A stretch of 26,939 bases of DNA from Bacteroides sp. CAG:709 (GTDB lineage Bacteria > Bacteroidota > Bacteroidia > Bacteroidales > UBA932), in contig FR882185.1 of assembly GCA_000434935.1 (NCBI GenBank), forward strand, positions 77,596 to 104,534, given 5' to 3'. The notes beneath the pieces are model-generated. The model was not told the DNA's origin. It ran no database searches and saw only the letters and a list, made by a program, of their open reading frames with translations. A program made the position numbers and the translations under genes. Shown in pieces: positions 7,610-16,706 of this stretch. The number at the start of each line of letters is the position of its first letter. Position 1 is the first letter of the stretch.

Positions 7610-8559
7610 GCACATTTTATGCGGGTCAATGTTTTCCTGACCAAAAAATATACGTTATACAGAGGCGCACCGATGCATATCCCGGCCAGGGCGCTGCATC
7701 GGGAGATGCGGACCATCAGCCTTGAAGGCCAAGGGCGCGACTCTGCATGATGAGGCTTCAATTCGGACAACAGCTTATAGGACGCGGAATATTTTCCCCT
7801 CGCTATCAGCTTCTCTATCAGATATATGACCGTTTCATCAATAGGGCGCGCGAACAACGGATGCTTCTTCTTGAAATCAATGCATCGCTGCGACGAATGT
7901 ATGAGATCATTGCAACGCTCATTGTTCGTGGCACTGGACGGATTGTCGTAATAGTAGTAATACAGCACGTCGGGGAGTCTCATTATCCTTTCCGCATGCT
8001 CCATGCATGAAAAGACAAACAGCTGGTCTTCAGCCAGTTTCATGCTTTCGTCGAACCTGATATGGTTCCGGCGGATGATATCGGAGCTGAAGACGGTTCC
8101 CCAGACGCACTTGTGGAGAGCGGCATTGTTCACATAATCCCGCTTGGCGAAGATTTCCGGCTCGGAATTTTCTGCCGGGCCCAGGTCCGCTGCATTTCTG
8201 GAAAATGAGAACTGCAGCATGTCCAGGCCTTCGCAACGTGACATGCAGATTTCCAGCGTGCGGGCATCTATCATGTCATCGCTGTCCACGAATGTCACAT
8301 ATTCTCCACGCACGTTCTCCAAGCCCAGGTTGCGCGCTGAACTGACGCCGCCGTTTTCCTTATGAAAAACCCGTATGCGCGCGTCCCTGCCGGCGTATTC
8401 ATCGCAGATCCCGCCGCTGCCGTCAGGAGAACCGTCGTCGACCAGAAGAAGTTCCCAATCTGTATATGTCTGAAGGACAATGCTTTCGATACATCGTCTC
8501 AAATATTTTTCTGCCTTGTATACGGGAACTATGATACTTGTTTTCGGCATATCAGTCAT
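7606..8559 (-). CDS. Family 2 glycosyltransferase
   Basis: A 317-residue GT2 enzyme: TSIIVPVYKAEKYLRRCIES at the N-terminus, LLVDDGSPDGS around residue 40, and FVDSDDMID with the DxD metal site at 92-95. A YYYYYDNPSSATN segment follows, similar in placement to its downstream neighbour. The two appear to be distant paralogues acting on successive linkages. The start ATG (8559) lies inside the end of the upstream fused gene (8-base overlap). A second ATG at 8550 would leave one base between the genes, and either is credible. The C-terminus (LYNVYFLVRKTLTRIK) is basic and hydrophobic, suggesting peripheral membrane binding. Confidence 0.87.
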   Translation of the reverse strand: MTDMPKTSIIVPVYKAEKYLRRCIESIVLQTYTDWELLLVDDGSPDGSGGICDEYAGRDARIRVFHKENGGVSSARNLGLENVRGEYVTFVDSDDMIDARTLEICMSRCEGLDMLQFSFSRNAADLGPAENSEPEIFAKRDYVNNAALHKCVWGTVFSSDIIRRNHIRFDESMKLAEDQLFVFSCMEHAERIMRLPDVLYYYYYDNPSSATNNERCNDLIHSSQRCIDFKKKHPLFARPIDETVIYLIEKLIARGKYSASYKLLSELKPHHAESRPWPSRLMVRISRCSALAGICIGAPLYNVYFLVRKTLTRIKCA

Positions 8560-10873
8560 GCAGGTTTTCCAATAACAACTCTTTGCTTGCCCTTCGTTTC
8601 TCCTCCAATATGCTGTTCACCTCGTTCCAATCTATCGCCTTGCGGAAATCGAGATTGTCGAGATCCGATTCGTCGACGAGCCTGTCTTCCAGGTGGAACA
8701 TTTTCAGTAGGGAAGTGAAACGGGCCATGCCCCGCTTTTCGTTTCCTATCACCCAGAAAGGCTTGTTGAAGAGAATCGAGAACACCGCTCCGTGGAAACT
8801 GTCCACGATGGTCATTTCCGCGTCCATGAATGCCCGGAGCCATGTGGTGACCCTCGGAAATACGAAATCCCCGATTCTGCATTTCATGTCCTCCCGCGTA
8901 TGATTTCCGATAAAGCACTTCGGCATTACTTGAAATGCTTTCAATCCGGTTTCAGCGGCGACCTTCCCGACAAATGAGGTTTTCCTGTCATCGGGGTCCA
9001 GGATGTAGTGGAAAAGCGTACCTTCTGCACGTGGCTCATTTTCCGCTTCGCACAGATGTATATAGTCCTCTTTGGCTAGAAGCATTGTCGGGTCCAGCAC
9101 ATGTGTGGCGTCCGCTCCCAAATATCTCTTGCAGAGCTCTGCTCCCGAATCCTCCCGTACCGTTATGACGTCGAACTTCTTCGCCAGAGGTGCGCAGATG
9201 CCGGTCTGCTTCGGGGAAAACTCCCATTTGTCCGTTCCGAAAGACGCTGCATAAGCGATTCGTCTGACTTTCTTGTCCCGGGCGAAGTCAAGAAACATTG
9301 CAGGGAGATAATAGTTGTAACATGGTCTCCAGCATTGGTCGCTGCCGACCACATATGCCTCGTACCCGCCACGTTTTGCCTGCTTTGCAAACATGTCCCC
9401 GGAGGTCAATGCCTCCGTATGGCGTATGTATTTGTTTACGAAATAACCGGTATTGCGTCTGATTGCCGAAATTTCGTCAGCGCTCGGCCTGTACACCGGC
9501 TCCGGCCAGCGTCCCGGAAAAAGAGCATGACGGACGCGGATTTTTATCCGGTACAATGATTGCCTGAACCCTTCGGGCTCGTCCCAATCTATCGTCTCTG
9601 CTTCAAATCCGGCTCTGATGAGTGTCTGTTGGAGGGCATAATTCTGCAAAAGCCCGCCATAGTTGGTGCGGAGCGGTTGCGTCATTATGCCTATTTTCAT
9701 CTTTCGTTCCAGCTTTATGGACAATCCATACGAGTTCCAGCCTTCCGATTTGTCTCTGAACGATATCGACTTGATGTTCGAATCGGATGTGGTCTTGCGG
9801 CGTTGAATCTTACGGAGCAGAACCCGGCAGATGTTTTTCAGCCTTTTTCTGAATGTCCATCTCGTGCATCTGTCGACCAATGTGTTCAGGTCGTCGGTCG
9901 AGTCCAACAAGTCGAAAAACATTTGTCTGTTTGCCGGTCTCGACGCGGAACGGTAGCAGGACGGATTCAGAGGCTTAATCTTTTCGTATGCCGCTTCCTT
10001 GGAACTGAACGTGGCATGGTCCAGCGCTGACGCTCCTTTGTCCGTGTTCACGAAAACCATGCTCGTCCCTTTGTCGTCATCCATTTCAGGGAATATTGAT
10101 GAAATTCCCCAAAAGTCCGCCAGCGTGATGTCGCTGTTGCTCCTTCCACCCTTGGACTTGCATTCATAACAGGACGGACGCAGTATGATGTCGGCCAGGA
10201 AAGCCCTCATGTAGTGGCTTTTACGGAATGGCACATACACGGAATCGTCTCCTTTTTTCTGGATGTCCGCCTTCAGCTGCTCCAGATATTTCCCCCAGAC
10301 TTTCGGACTGGGAACGCCATGACAGACGAAATCCACGGCCAGGAGATTCGGATAGCTTTTCCTCAAATATTGATGCAGTCCGGCTATCTGGCATGGCGTA
10401 CCCGTAAACATCACATGCCTTCCTTCTTCAAGGAACCTTTTGGCTGTTTTATAGCTGTCGCCAATGGTCGCCTGGACATATTTCGAACCCATGAACGGCT
10501 TTATCCCGTCTAGGGTGTCGGCATAGTCGAACACGACCTGCCAGTTTTCATCGAATCTTGCCCCGAAAACGATGCCGCCTTTATTGATGACCTCTTCTGC
10601 CAGCATATGGAAAATGCCGCCGGAAGAACTTTGCTTCCTGATTTCTTCATCACGGTTTATTGCCGCCAGTACTTTCAGTGGGGCATGTTCTTCTCTTCGG
10701 TGCAATATGTTGCATGCCTTCTCGCACAGGCCGCATTGGACGCAGTCCGACGTATTTACGTGCGGGTACAGGAAACCCTCATTGTCAGCAATCATTGAAA
10801 TGCATGACTTTGGGCAAACTTGCGCGCATGCGCCGCAGCCGCAGCAATCCTCTGCTCTCTTGATGTCGATCAT
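8552..10873 (-). CDS. Fusion: two [4Fe-4S] sites, FrhB-like domain and polysaccharide pyruvyltransferase
   Basis: A 773-residue two-part protein. Residues 1-60 carry two ferredoxin motifs, C10-x2-C13-x2-C16-x3-C20 and C44-x2-C47-x2-C50-x3-C54. They are followed to about residue 340 by a domain like the coenzyme F420 hydrogenase/dehydrogenase beta subunit (FrhB/FdhB), with SSSGGIF, TGTPCQIAGL and DFVCHGVPSP. From Met392 (MKIGIMTQPLRTNYGGLLQN) to the end it is a polysaccharide pyruvyltransferase (CsaB/WcaK family), with the conserved DSFHGAVFSILFNKPF near the C-terminus. The second half should place a pyruvate ketal from PEP on a sugar of the repeat unit. FrhB-like proteins are frequent in Bacteroidota capsule loci, but their chemistry is unclear to me; a redox step on a sugar or lipid is a guess. 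Met392 is preceded by a purine-rich GGAACGAAAG, so separate translation of the transferase is possible. ATGA-coupled to the flippase. Confidence 0.87.
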   Translation of the reverse strand: MIDIKRAEDCCGCGACAQVCPKSCISMIADNEGFLYPHVNTSDCVQCGLCEKACNILHRREEHAPLKVLAAINRDEEIRKQSSSGGIFHMLAEEVINKGGIVFGARFDENWQVVFDYADTLDGIKPFMGSKYVQATIGDSYKTAKRFLEEGRHVMFTGTPCQIAGLHQYLRKSYPNLLAVDFVCHGVPSPKVWGKYLEQLKADIQKKGDDSVYVPFRKSHYMRAFLADIILRPSCYECKSKGGRSNSDITLADFWGISSIFPEMDDDKGTSMVFVNTDKGASALDHATFSSKEAAYEKIKPLNPSCYRSASRPANRQMFFDLLDSTDDLNTLVDRCTRWTFRKRLKNICRVLLRKIQRRKTTSDSNIKSISFRDKSEGWNSYGLSIKLERKMKIGIMTQPLRTNYGGLLQNYALQQTLIRAGFEAETIDWDEPEGFRQSLYRIKIRVRHALFPGRWPEPVYRPSADEISAIRRNTGYFVNKYIRHTEALTSGDMFAKQAKRGGYEAYVVGSDQCWRPCYNYYLPAMFLDFARDKKVRRIAYAASFGTDKWEFSPKQTGICAPLAKKFDVITVREDSGAELCKRYLGADATHVLDPTMLLAKEDYIHLCEAENEPRAEGTLFHYILDPDDRKTSFVGKVAAETGLKAFQVMPKCFIGNHTREDMKCRIGDFVFPRVTTWLRAFMDAEMTIVDSFHGAVFSILFNKPFWVIGNEKRGMARFTSLLKMFHLEDRLVDESDLDNLDFRKAIDWNEVNSILEEKRRASKELLLENLHD

Positions 10874-12396
10874 GCCCTGCCGAAGATTTTATGGAACATC
10901 GAAATGAACAGGTCCCGTTCTTCATCCGTCATGCTGAAACGGAAGAACAGCGGGATATAAACCAATGAGAATGCCGCTATCCCCAGTATCAGTTTTCCCC
11001 AGGAGTCCAATGCGAAGAAGTGACGGATAACCAGCATTGAGCTGAATATCAGGACGATGGGGATTATTGACATCTTGCTTATTTCCTTCCAGAATGTCTT
11101 TATGTCAAGGTCCTGCCTGCGCCGGTAATATACGTTCATTATCAGTATCTGTCCCACGACCAATGCGCCCGAAACGCCCATGGCGCAGCCGATGCCGCCG
11201 AAATATCTGGTCAGCACTATCTGCATCGCAAGGCTGACAAGGGCAATGATTATGTACAATACGGACCTGAATTTCATTTCGTTACGTGCCTGAAGAATCG
11301 TTATCCCCAGATTCTGGATGAGCGGCACCGTCAGCGGAATGAAAAACAGAAGTGATATAATATACGCGTCAGAGTAGCCTGCTCCGGCCCATAACTCGAT
11401 GAATTGGCGTCCGAAGATGATGAATCCGGAGAGTATGTACGCCAGAACTATATATTGGATACGTCCTGTCCTTATGAACAGGTCTGATATTTCCTTGCGG
11501 CTTCTGTTCGTGGCCACCATGGCGGTGACTTTCGGAAGGAAAACCGAGGAAATCGCTGTGGAAAACTGCATGTACATTCCTTCCAGCTGGATCGCTATGG
11601 CGAAGACCGCCACTGCTGCCGTCCCGACCATCGCTCCGAGGACGAATTGTCCGGTGCTCCAATACACCCTGTCCATGATGGCGTTGAGGAATATCCAGAA
11701 AGAATAAATCGCGACTTCTTTGAGAAAACCCCAATGAAAATGCTTGAACCTGAAATATATATGTATATTTAGCTTCCTTCTGCAATATATGAAGTTGACT
11801 ACAAGGGTCAGTACGTTGAATATCGTCTGGACCACTACCATCGCCACGGCCTTGTAGCCGAAGTGTAGCAGGCAGATCATTACTGCGGTATTGAGAATGA
11901 TTCTGATGATATTCAACGACTTCTGGAAGACGAAATCCTCGTATGCCTGGATGATCGAACCCCAGATGCTCATAGGAAAGGTAAATGCCAGGTTGGCCAC
12001 CAGAAGGAGCATCATAATGCGGGCACGGCCGAGTTCGACGACTGTCATCGTGTTCCCGAAGAGGGTGTCCACATTGAAATAAAGCCCCAGCCCTATCCCG
12101 AATGCGATGATTCCTATGACGAGGTACAGCAGGAAGAAAATTCCGAACATCTCATATTGTTCTTCCGTCTTCTTTTCTGCCCGGAACTTCGCGGTGTATC
12201 TGACAATCGCATTGCCGAATCCGAGATCAAGTACGGTCAGGTACGCAATCACGGATGCAACCAGAGAGTACAAGCCGTATTCGCTCTGTCCCATCATCCT
12301 GAGCATGTACGGTGTGTACAACAGACCGACTATAGTGTTCAGGAAAATTACGACATAGTTCAGGACGACTCCTGCTTTCAGCTGATTTACCGGCAT
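10870..12396 (-). CDS. Wzx-type oligosaccharide flippase (MOP superfamily)
   Basis: A 508-residue, very hydrophobic protein with about 12-14 predicted membrane helices. It starts LKAGVVLNYVVIFLNTIVGLLY, with the GQSEYGLYSLVASVIAYLTVLDLGFGNAIVRY segment characteristic of polysaccharide flippases of the MOP superfamily (Pfam Polysacc_synt). It should move the undecaprenyl-pyrophosphate-linked repeat unit to the periplasmic face for polymerisation. It overlaps the following fused gene by ATGA and lies 15 bases after the epimerase gene. No Wzy polymerase is visible in this window, which is the missing partner of a Wzx/Wzy pathway. Confidence 0.9.
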   Translation of the reverse strand: MPVNQLKAGVVLNYVVIFLNTIVGLLYTPYMLRMMGQSEYGLYSLVASVIAYLTVLDLGFGNAIVRYTAKFRAEKKTEEQYEMFGIFFLLYLVIGIIAFGIGLGLYFNVDTLFGNTMTVVELGRARIMMLLLVANLAFTFPMSIWGSIIQAYEDFVFQKSLNIIRIILNTAVMICLLHFGYKAVAMVVVQTIFNVLTLVVNFIYCRRKLNIHIYFRFKHFHWGFLKEVAIYSFWIFLNAIMDRVYWSTGQFVLGAMVGTAAVAVFAIAIQLEGMYMQFSTAISSVFLPKVTAMVATNRSRKEISDLFIRTGRIQYIVLAYILSGFIIFGRQFIELWAGAGYSDAYIISLLFFIPLTVPLIQNLGITILQARNEMKFRSVLYIIIALVSLAMQIVLTRYFGGIGCAMGVSGALVVGQILIMNVYYRRRQDLDIKTFWKEISKMSIIPIVLIFSSMLVIRHFFALDSWGKLILGIAAFSLVYIPLFFRFSMTDEERDLFISMFHKIFGRA

Positions 12397-12411
12397 TTAT
12401 GCAAGTTGGTT

Positions 12412-13470
12412 CTATTTCGCATAGTAACCCCGATACCACTCGGCGAACTTCCTCAGGCCCTCACGCAGGGGAGTGGAGGGCTTGAAACCGAAGTCCTGCT
12501 CCAGCGGCGTGGTGTCGGCGTAGGTGACAGGGACGTCGCCCGGCTGCATCGGAACCAGTTCCTTGTGCGCGTCGAAATCGTAGTCGGATGGCAATACGCC
12601 GGCGCGGAGGAGTTCCTGCTGGAGGATATCGACGAATTCCAGAAGGTTCTCCGGGTGGCTGTTACCTATATTATATACCTTGTACGGCGGAATCGGAAGA
12701 CCGTCCTCGCCGTTCTGCTTCTCAGGAGCATGCTGCATGACACGGACCACGCCCTCGACGATGTCGTCCACGAAAGTGAAATCACGTTTGCAGTTGCCGT
12801 AATTGAAGATTTTTATGGTGTCGCCGTGGACAAGCTTGTTCGTGAATCCGAAATATGCCATGTCGGGACGTCCGGCCGGACCGTAGACCGTGAAAAATCT
12901 CAGGCCTGTGGACGGAATGTTGTAGAGCTTCGAATAGGCATGAGCCATCAACTCGTTGCTCTTTTTCGTCGCGGCATAGAGACTTACCGGATTGTCCACC
13001 TTGTCGTCGGTCGAATACGGCACCTTCTTGTTCGAACCGTAAACGCTTGACGATGACGCATATACCAGATGTTCTACCTCGTGGTGGCGGCAAGCCTCCA
13101 GAATATTGTAGAAACCGATGAGGTTGCTCTCGATGTAGGCGTCCGGGTTCGTGATCGAATAACGCACACCTGCCTGCGCCGCGAGATTCACCACCACCGC
13201 AAAATGATGCTCCGCGAAAAGGTCGTTGACAATGCCTTTGTCTGCAATGCTTGCTTTCACGAAGGTCCAGTCGCGGTTCAATGCCTCGATTTCCGCCAGT
13301 CGGCCATATTTGATATTTACATCGTAATAGTCTGTGACAGAATCTATTCCGACGATTTTTATGTCGGGGAATTCCTTGAAAAGTCTCTTGACCAGGTTGC
13401 TGCCTATGAATCCGGCTGCACCGGTCACCAGAACGGTTTTCCCGTCCAGAGAAACATTGTATTTTACCAT
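12412..13470 (-). CDS. UDP-glucuronate 4-epimerase
   Basis: A 352-residue extended SDR epimerase: NAD motif GAAGFIG at residues 17-23, NLAAQAGVRYS near 95-105, SSSSVYG near 140, and catalytic Tyr165-x3-Lys169 (YAATKK). The long C-terminal segment with FTVYGPAGRPDMAYF and GNCKRDFTFVDDIV matches the UDP-glucuronate 4-epimerase group (Cap1J/LspL) rather than GalE or RmlB. It would turn the UDP-GlcA made by the neighbouring dehydrogenase into UDP-GalA in the cytoplasm. It lies 15 bases downstream of the dehydrogenase gene, forming a two-step uronic acid module. Confidence 0.87.
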   Translation of the reverse strand: MVKYNVSLDGKTVLVTGAAGFIGSNLVKRLFKEFPDIKIVGIDSVTDYYDVNIKYGRLAEIEALNRDWTFVKASIADKGIVNDLFAEHHFAVVVNLAAQAGVRYSITNPDAYIESNLIGFYNILEACRHHEVEHLVYASSSSVYGSNKKVPYSTDDKVDNPVSLYAATKKSNELMAHAYSKLYNIPSTGLRFFTVYGPAGRPDMAYFGFTNKLVHGDTIKIFNYGNCKRDFTFVDDIVEGVVRVMQHAPEKQNGEDGLPIPPYKVYNIGNSHPENLLEFVDILQQELLRAGVLPSDYDFDAHKELVPMQPGDVPVTYADTTPLEQDFGFKPSTPLREGLRKFAEWYRGYYAK

Positions 13471-13485
13471 CCTGAAAGTCCTGAA

Positions 13486-14760
13486 TTAATCCCTTCTGAA
13501 TATATCCCTGGTGTAAACCTTATCTTTCACGTCATCGAGGCAGGTGTCGTAGCGGTTCGCGATGATGGCCTGTGACCTCGCCTTGAAAGCTTCCAGGTCA
13601 TTGACCACTTCGCTGCCGAAGAACAGTGTGCCGTTTTCCAATGTCGGCTCGTAGATTATTACCTCGGCACCCTTCGCCTTGATACGCTTCATGATGCCCT
13701 GGATGGCAGACTGACGGAAGTTGTCCGAATTGGATTTCATGGTCAGACGGAAGACGCCGATGACGCATTTCTTCTCCTGATGGCTGTCCCACTGGCTGTT
13801 GCTGCTGTAGTAGCCTGCCTTGTCAAGTACCTGGTCAGCAATGAAATCCTTTCTGGTGCTGTTAGAATCCACGATGGCCTGGATAAGATTCTCAGGCACG
13901 TCATTGTAGTTCGCCAGAAGCTGTTTCGTGTCTTTCGGAAGGCAATATCCGCCGTAGCCGAATGACGGGTTGTTATAATGTGTGCCGATTCTCGGGTCCA
14001 GACCGACACCGTCTATAATGGACTTGGTGTCAAGACCTTTCATCTCGGCGTACGTGTCGAGTTCATTGAAATAACTTACGCGGAGCGCGAGGTAGGTGTT
14101 GGCGAAGAGCTTTACGGCCTCGGCTTCGGTCGTGCCCATGAACAGCACCGGCACGTCCTCCTTTATGGCGCCTTCGTGAATGAGGTCCGCGAAGGTGTGC
14201 GCTGCTTCCTTCAGGCTGTCGTCGCCGTAGCCGACAATGATTCTGCTAGGGTAGAGATTGTCGTACAATGCCTTGGATTCTCTCAGGAATTCCGGTGCGA
14301 AGATGATTTTCGGCATTACTGTCTTCATGGTGCCGTCGGCAAGACGCTCCCTATAGGAGAATTTTTCGCGGACGGATGCCGTATATCCCACAGGTACAGT
14401 CGATTTGATGACCATGACTGCTTCCGGGTTCACTTTCAGGACCAGTTCGATGACCTCTTCCACGTGTGAGGTGTCGAAGAAGTTCTTCTTGCTGTCGTAG
14501 TTCGTAGGGGCGGCGATTACCACGAAGTCTGCATCACTATATGCAGCCTCGCCGTCAAGAGTCGCCGTCAGGTCCAAGTTCTTTTCTGCCAGGTACTTCT
14601 CGATGTAGTCGTCCTGAATAGGGGAGACCTTGTTGTTGATTTTCTCTACTTTTTCAGGAATGACGTCTACTGCCGTTACCTTGTGATGCTGCGAAAGCAA
14701 TGTCGCGATGGAAAGGCCAACATAGCCTGTTCCAGCTACTGCTATTTTCATATCTTTCAT
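13486..14760 (-). CDS. ugd: UDP-glucose 6-dehydrogenase
   Basis: A 424-residue NAD-dependent enzyme oxidising UDP-glucose to UDP-glucuronate. The Rossmann motif is GTGYVG at residues 10-15. IKSTVPVGYT (from 118) and FAPEFLRESKALYDN are family signatures, and the catalytic cysteine is Cys273 in GYGGYCLPKDTKQ. I keep the ATG at 14760. An alternative in-frame ATG three codons later (14751) gives MKIAVAGTGYVG, which fits the family N-terminus better, and no strong ribosome site decides. It sits 7 bases after the CapD-like gene and 15 bases before the 4-epimerase, so the three are one transcriptional unit. Confidence 0.93.
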   Translation of the reverse strand: MKDMKIAVAGTGYVGLSIATLLSQHHKVTAVDVIPEKVEKINNKVSPIQDDYIEKYLAEKNLDLTATLDGEAAYSDADFVVIAAPTNYDSKKNFFDTSHVEEVIELVLKVNPEAVMVIKSTVPVGYTASVREKFSYRERLADGTMKTVMPKIIFAPEFLRESKALYDNLYPSRIIVGYGDDSLKEAAHTFADLIHEGAIKEDVPVLFMGTTEAEAVKLFANTYLALRVSYFNELDTYAEMKGLDTKSIIDGVGLDPRIGTHYNNPSFGYGGYCLPKDTKQLLANYNDVPENLIQAIVDSNSTRKDFIADQVLDKAGYYSSNSQWDSHQEKKCVIGVFRLTMKSNSDNFRQSAIQGIMKRIKAKGAEVIIYEPTLENGTLFFGSEVVNDLEAFKARSQAIIANRYDTCLDDVKDKVYTRDIFRRD

Positions 14761-14767
14761 AATGACA

Positions 14768-16687
14768 CTAATTATCTAAAACTTCGTATTTGCTCTGTCT
14801 GCTCTTGTATTCCGGGACAATGTCCTTCATCACACGCACGATAGCCATGTCGTCGAATGACTTGGATACTTCCAGAAGGCGCTCCTCATTGGCGCATGCC
14901 GTGGCGTAATCGTATTCACGCACCTTTGCGACCATGATTTTCGGATTGGATGTCGGGATGGTGCCTTCCTTGTCGTTCAGCACCTCTTCGTACAGCTTTT
15001 CGCCGTCACGCAGCCCTGTGAACTTGATTTCCACGTCGGTCGCACCGGAAAGCGCAATCATTCGTTTCGCCAGGTCCACGATTTTCACCGGCTGGCCCAT
15101 GTCGAACACGAAAATCTCGCCGCCCTTGCCCATCGTGCCGGCCTCGAGTACCAGACGGCAAGCCTCAGGAATGAGCATGAAGAAACGGACAATGTCCGGG
15201 TGGGTGACTGTTACAGGTCCGCCCGCACGTATCTGCTGCTTGAAGATAGGAATGACGGAACCATTGGAACCCAATACGTTGCCGAAACGTGTGGTGACGA
15301 ACTGGGTGACACCTGAAACCTTGCCTTCCATTATCGCCTGGTTCAGGCTCTGGCAATATATCTCGCAGATTCGCTTGCTGCAGCCCATGACATTGGTCGG
15401 ATTCACAGCCTTGTCGGTCGAGATCATGACGAATTTCAATGTGCCGTATTTCACTGCCAGGTCGGCGATTACACGTGTGCCGTAGATGTTGTTCTTCACA
15501 GCGATCGCCGGGTCGTCCTCCATCATCGGGACATGCTTGTAGGCAGCTGCATGGAAAACGTACTCCGGCCTGTGAGCCTCGAAAATCTTCTCCATGTGCT
15601 CCTTGTTGGCGATGCTGGAAACGATGGTCTCGTTCTTGATGTTCGGGAACCGTCTGGCCATCATCATCCTGATGTCGTGCATCGGGGTCTCCGCCTGGTC
15701 GATCAGCGTCATCTCCGCCGGGCCGAACTGCGCCACCTGACGCACGATTTCGGAACCGATGGAACCTGCCGCGCCGGTGATGAGGATACGCTTGCCGCGC
15801 AGCTGCTTCTCTATCTCAGCCATATTGACCTCAATCTTGTCGCGAGGCAGCAAGTCCTCGATGTCTACCGCATGCAACTGCTTGTGGGACAATGAAGATT
15901 CGTCTCCGTTCCATTCGGTGCCGTAGGTCATCATCATTATCTTGATGTCCGCGTCGATGAACTCATCCACCATCGCGCTGTTCTGGCGGAACTTCTCGGT
16001 TTTCAGCGGCGAAACGAGCAATGCTTTCACGCCTCTATTCTTCAATTCCTTGGCAATTCCCTTGTGGTTCAGGAACACCGGCTTGCCCATTATGAACGAG
16101 CCGCGCATCTCCTCTCCGTCGGAGATGAATGAGTCCAATGAATATTTCTTGTCCTTGAGCGCGACAATGCTCTTGGCAATGCTGATGCCCCCGGCTTTTG
16201 TGCCGTAGATGGCGGCCGGAATCGCTCCGTCCAGGTGGAACGAGTCGAAAAGGCGTTTTACGACAATGCGTTCTGCCCAGAGGAGTACCGTGCTGCTGAT
16301 GAATATGATCAATGAACTCTTGAAACTCGGGAACACTATCGCTGTCTGTCCCCATGCTTCGTTGACTACCAGATGGAGGAAGTAACAGGTGAGCGTTCCG
16401 ATAAACGTCGCCGTCGCGACTTTCTGCAAGTCGACGAAGGACGAATAGCGGACAATGCCGGAGTATGTATGTAAGGCTCTGAATGCGATGATGAACGGCA
16501 CCATGCCGATGGCTATGCCGTAGGTTAATGGCCAGAAAAGTGAGGCCAGCATATCCCCGCCCCTGCTCAGGTAGCATCCGATGTAGCTGGATGCCGCTAC
16601 GATTGTACAGTCGATTACCAGAATGCACCAGTAAGGGAGTGCTGCTTTGGAGAAATACCAGTTGGATATTCTTCGTATAATAGTCAT
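14768..16687 (-). CDS. Membrane-bound nucleotide-sugar 4,6-dehydratase (CapD/WbpM/PglF family)
   Basis: A 639-residue protein. About 140 N-terminal residues contain four hydrophobic helices, a linker resembling a CoA-binding-like Rossmann domain follows (about 155-260), and the SDR dehydratase domain runs from about 298. The cofactor motif is GAAGSIG (305-311). STDKAVNPTNVMGCSK places Met434-x3-Lys438 at the catalytic position, with Met replacing Tyr as in WbpM and FlaA1. It converts a UDP-HexNAc, usually UDP-GlcNAc, to a 4-keto-6-deoxy sugar at the membrane. No partner aminotransferase is visible here to form a QuiNAc4N-like or AAT-gal product, so its end product may depend on genes outside the window. 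It follows the antiterminator gene by 19 bases. Confidence 0.92.
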   Translation of the reverse strand: MTIIRRISNWYFSKAALPYWCILVIDCTIVAASSYIGCYLSRGGDMLASLFWPLTYGIAIGMVPFIIAFRALHTYSGIVRYSSFVDLQKVATATFIGTLTCYFLHLVVNEAWGQTAIVFPSFKSSLIIFISSTVLLWAERIVVKRLFDSFHLDGAIPAAIYGTKAGGISIAKSIVALKDKKYSLDSFISDGEEMRGSFIMGKPVFLNHKGIAKELKNRGVKALLVSPLKTEKFRQNSAMVDEFIDADIKIMMMTYGTEWNGDESSLSHKQLHAVDIEDLLPRDKIEVNMAEIEKQLRGKRILITGAAGSIGSEIVRQVAQFGPAEMTLIDQAETPMHDIRMMMARRFPNIKNETIVSSIANKEHMEKIFEAHRPEYVFHAAAYKHVPMMEDDPAIAVKNNIYGTRVIADLAVKYGTLKFVMISTDKAVNPTNVMGCSKRICEIYCQSLNQAIMEGKVSGVTQFVTTRFGNVLGSNGSVIPIFKQQIRAGGPVTVTHPDIVRFFMLIPEACRLVLEAGTMGKGGEIFVFDMGQPVKIVDLAKRMIALSGATDVEIKFTGLRDGEKLYEEVLNDKEGTIPTSNPKIMVAKVREYDYATACANEERLLEVSKSFDDMAIVRVMKDIVPEYKSRQSKYEVLDN

Positions 16688-16706
16688 AAATATGAGTAAT
16701 TATTGT

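Noticed and set aside
12157..13050. 297-codon plus-strand frame across the flippase/epimerase junction
   Set aside because: It overlaps two well-supported minus-strand genes and has no coherent domain; a shadow in GC-richer DNA.
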